This document shows, one piece after another, positions 14,520-15,222 of a stretch of 15,222 nucleotides of DNA. The stretch is from an uncultured Campylobacter sp. (lineage in GTDB: Bacteria; Campylobacterota; Campylobacteria; Campylobacterales; Campylobacteraceae). The notes under the pieces are model-generated. The model made no database searches, had not been told where the DNA came from, and was given only the letters and a program-made list of their open reading frames with translations. Both the position numbers and the translations under genes were made by a program. Location: positions 1 to 15,222 of the forward strand of contig NZ_CALIBH010000227.1 in assembly GCF_938045775.1 (NCBI RefSeq), given 5' to 3'. How positions within the stretch are numbered: position 1 is the first letter of the stretch; the number at the start of each line of letters is the position of its first letter.

Positions 14520-15222
14520 GTGGTCTATTTCAAACACATATTTCTCGCGCTATTTTGCGGGGCGCTGTTTTGCGGTGCGCTTTACGGCGAAAATCCAAAT
14601 AAAATTTCAAAGCAAAATTCTAAATCCGACTTCATCTGGGGCGTTACGATCGACGACGGCTGGTACGAGGACGCGCAAGACACCTCTGGCGCGAAACTAC
14701 AGAGCATCGTGCGCGCCCTGCAAGCCCTACCCGTAAAGCCAACCGTGCGCGTCGTGATGTCAAAAGAAATTAGCCCACGCGAGTACGAGCCCCTTTTTAG
14801 GCGGCTTAGCGAGGTCTCGTACGTGATGGCCTGCCCCGTGGACTCCTACGAGATGAGCTCGTACAAAAGCGTGAAAAGCTATGAAAAGAGGTTCTCAGAC
14901 GCCTTCGCCGCGCTCGCGCCCTACGTCGCGATCTGGGAAATCGGCAACGAAATAAACGGCGAGGGCTGGCTGGGGGATGATGCGAATTTCATTGCCGCCA
15001 AGATGATCGCGGCCTTCGAGCTCATCCACAAAAAGGGCGCCAAGACGGCGCTTACGGCGTATTATACTCCGAGCGGAGTACAAAAGATAGAAATGCACGA
15101 GTGGCTGCGAAAATTCGTACCGCAGGATATGAAAGATGGGCTGGATTATCTTTTCGTAAGCTATTATGAGGACGATAACGAGGGCTTTGCGCCTGATTGG
15201 AGCGAAATTTTTACCGATCTGC
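14520..15222 (+). CDS. secreted clan GH-A-like glycoside hydrolase, cut by the window end
   Basis: An open frame from a GTG at 14520 runs to the window edge, giving 234 residues without a stop. AAGGAG lies seven bases before the GTG. Residues 1-22 are a signal peptide (VYFKHIFLALFCGALFCGA), so the protein is exported. DFIWGVTIDDGWY (37-49) is followed by PTVRVVM and then YVAIWEIGNEINGEGWL (135-151). The order of strands and the Asn143-Glu144 pair resemble the strand-4 acid/base site of TIM-barrel glycosidases in clan GH-A. Later segments LTAYYTPSG and YLFVSYYEDDNEGF may be the next strands. The nucleophile would probably lie beyond the edge. The substrate is unknown, and a catalytically dead relative is possible. 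Confidence 0.65.
   Translation, partial: MVYFKHIFLALFCGALFCGALYGENPNKISKQNSKSDFIWGVTIDDGWYEDAQDTSGAKLQSIVRALQALPVKPTVRVVMSKEISPREYEPLFRRLSEVSYVMACPVDSYEMSSYKSVKSYEKRFSDAFAALAPYVAIWEIGNEINGEGWLGDDANFIAAKMIAAFELIHKKGAKTALTAYYTPSGVQKIEMHEWLRKFVPQDMKDGLDYLFVSYYEDDNEGFAPDWSEIFTDL

Overview
The window reads as a chromosomal segment of a Campylobacter-type epsilonproteobacterium. The heptamer AAATTTA/TAAATTT is scattered through genes and spacers, -10 boxes resemble TATAAT without a clear -35, and the gene set (carboxynorspermidine pathway, selenium-dependent formate respiration, split class Ia/class III nucleotide reduction) fits that group. The fairly high GC for the genus suggests one of the oral/host-associated species (gracilis/rectus/showae/curvus type), but I cannot name the species. 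No mobile element, CRISPR array, rRNA or tRNA gene is visible.

Region 1 (about 1-4000, minus strand) holds fdhC (formate dehydrogenase cytochrome b), a YedF-type selenium protein and selD. The selD gene is itself a selenoprotein gene: its true start is at 1088, it overlaps the yedF stop as ATGA, and codon 17 is an in-frame UGA at the catalytic position, followed by a small hairpin. Formate dehydrogenase of these bacteria normally contains selenocysteine, so the unit joins an electron-transfer subunit to selenium supply. The catalytic fdhA/fdhB genes are not beside fdhC. Upstream lies nspC (polyamine synthesis).

Region 2 (about 4000-7200) has moaD-moaE (molybdopterin synthase; molybdenum cofactor also serves formate dehydrogenase) reading rightward. 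A 430-base gene-free spacer with a perfect 28-base palindrome follows. Then comes a minus-strand gene for a divergent, apparently unpartnered McrB-like AAA+ protein whose Walker B and signature motifs are altered.

Region 3 (about 7200-12520, minus strand) holds pcm (isoaspartate repair), nrdB (class Ia ribonucleotide reductase small subunit) and an anaerobic ribonucleotide reductase operon nrdD - small ORF - nrdG. The NrdD chain stops just after its cysteine motif and lacks the glycyl-radical segment. That segment (YTRVMGYLRPV with NIGKKGEHKER) is encoded by a separate 54-residue gene of its own. This split glycyl-radical enzyme is the most interesting item in the window.

Region 4 (about 12640-15222, plus strand) holds an LpoB-like lipoprotein, rpsU, a six-helix membrane protein of unknown function, and the start of a secreted protein with a WEIGNEING motif like that of clan GH-A glycoside hydrolases, cut by the window end.
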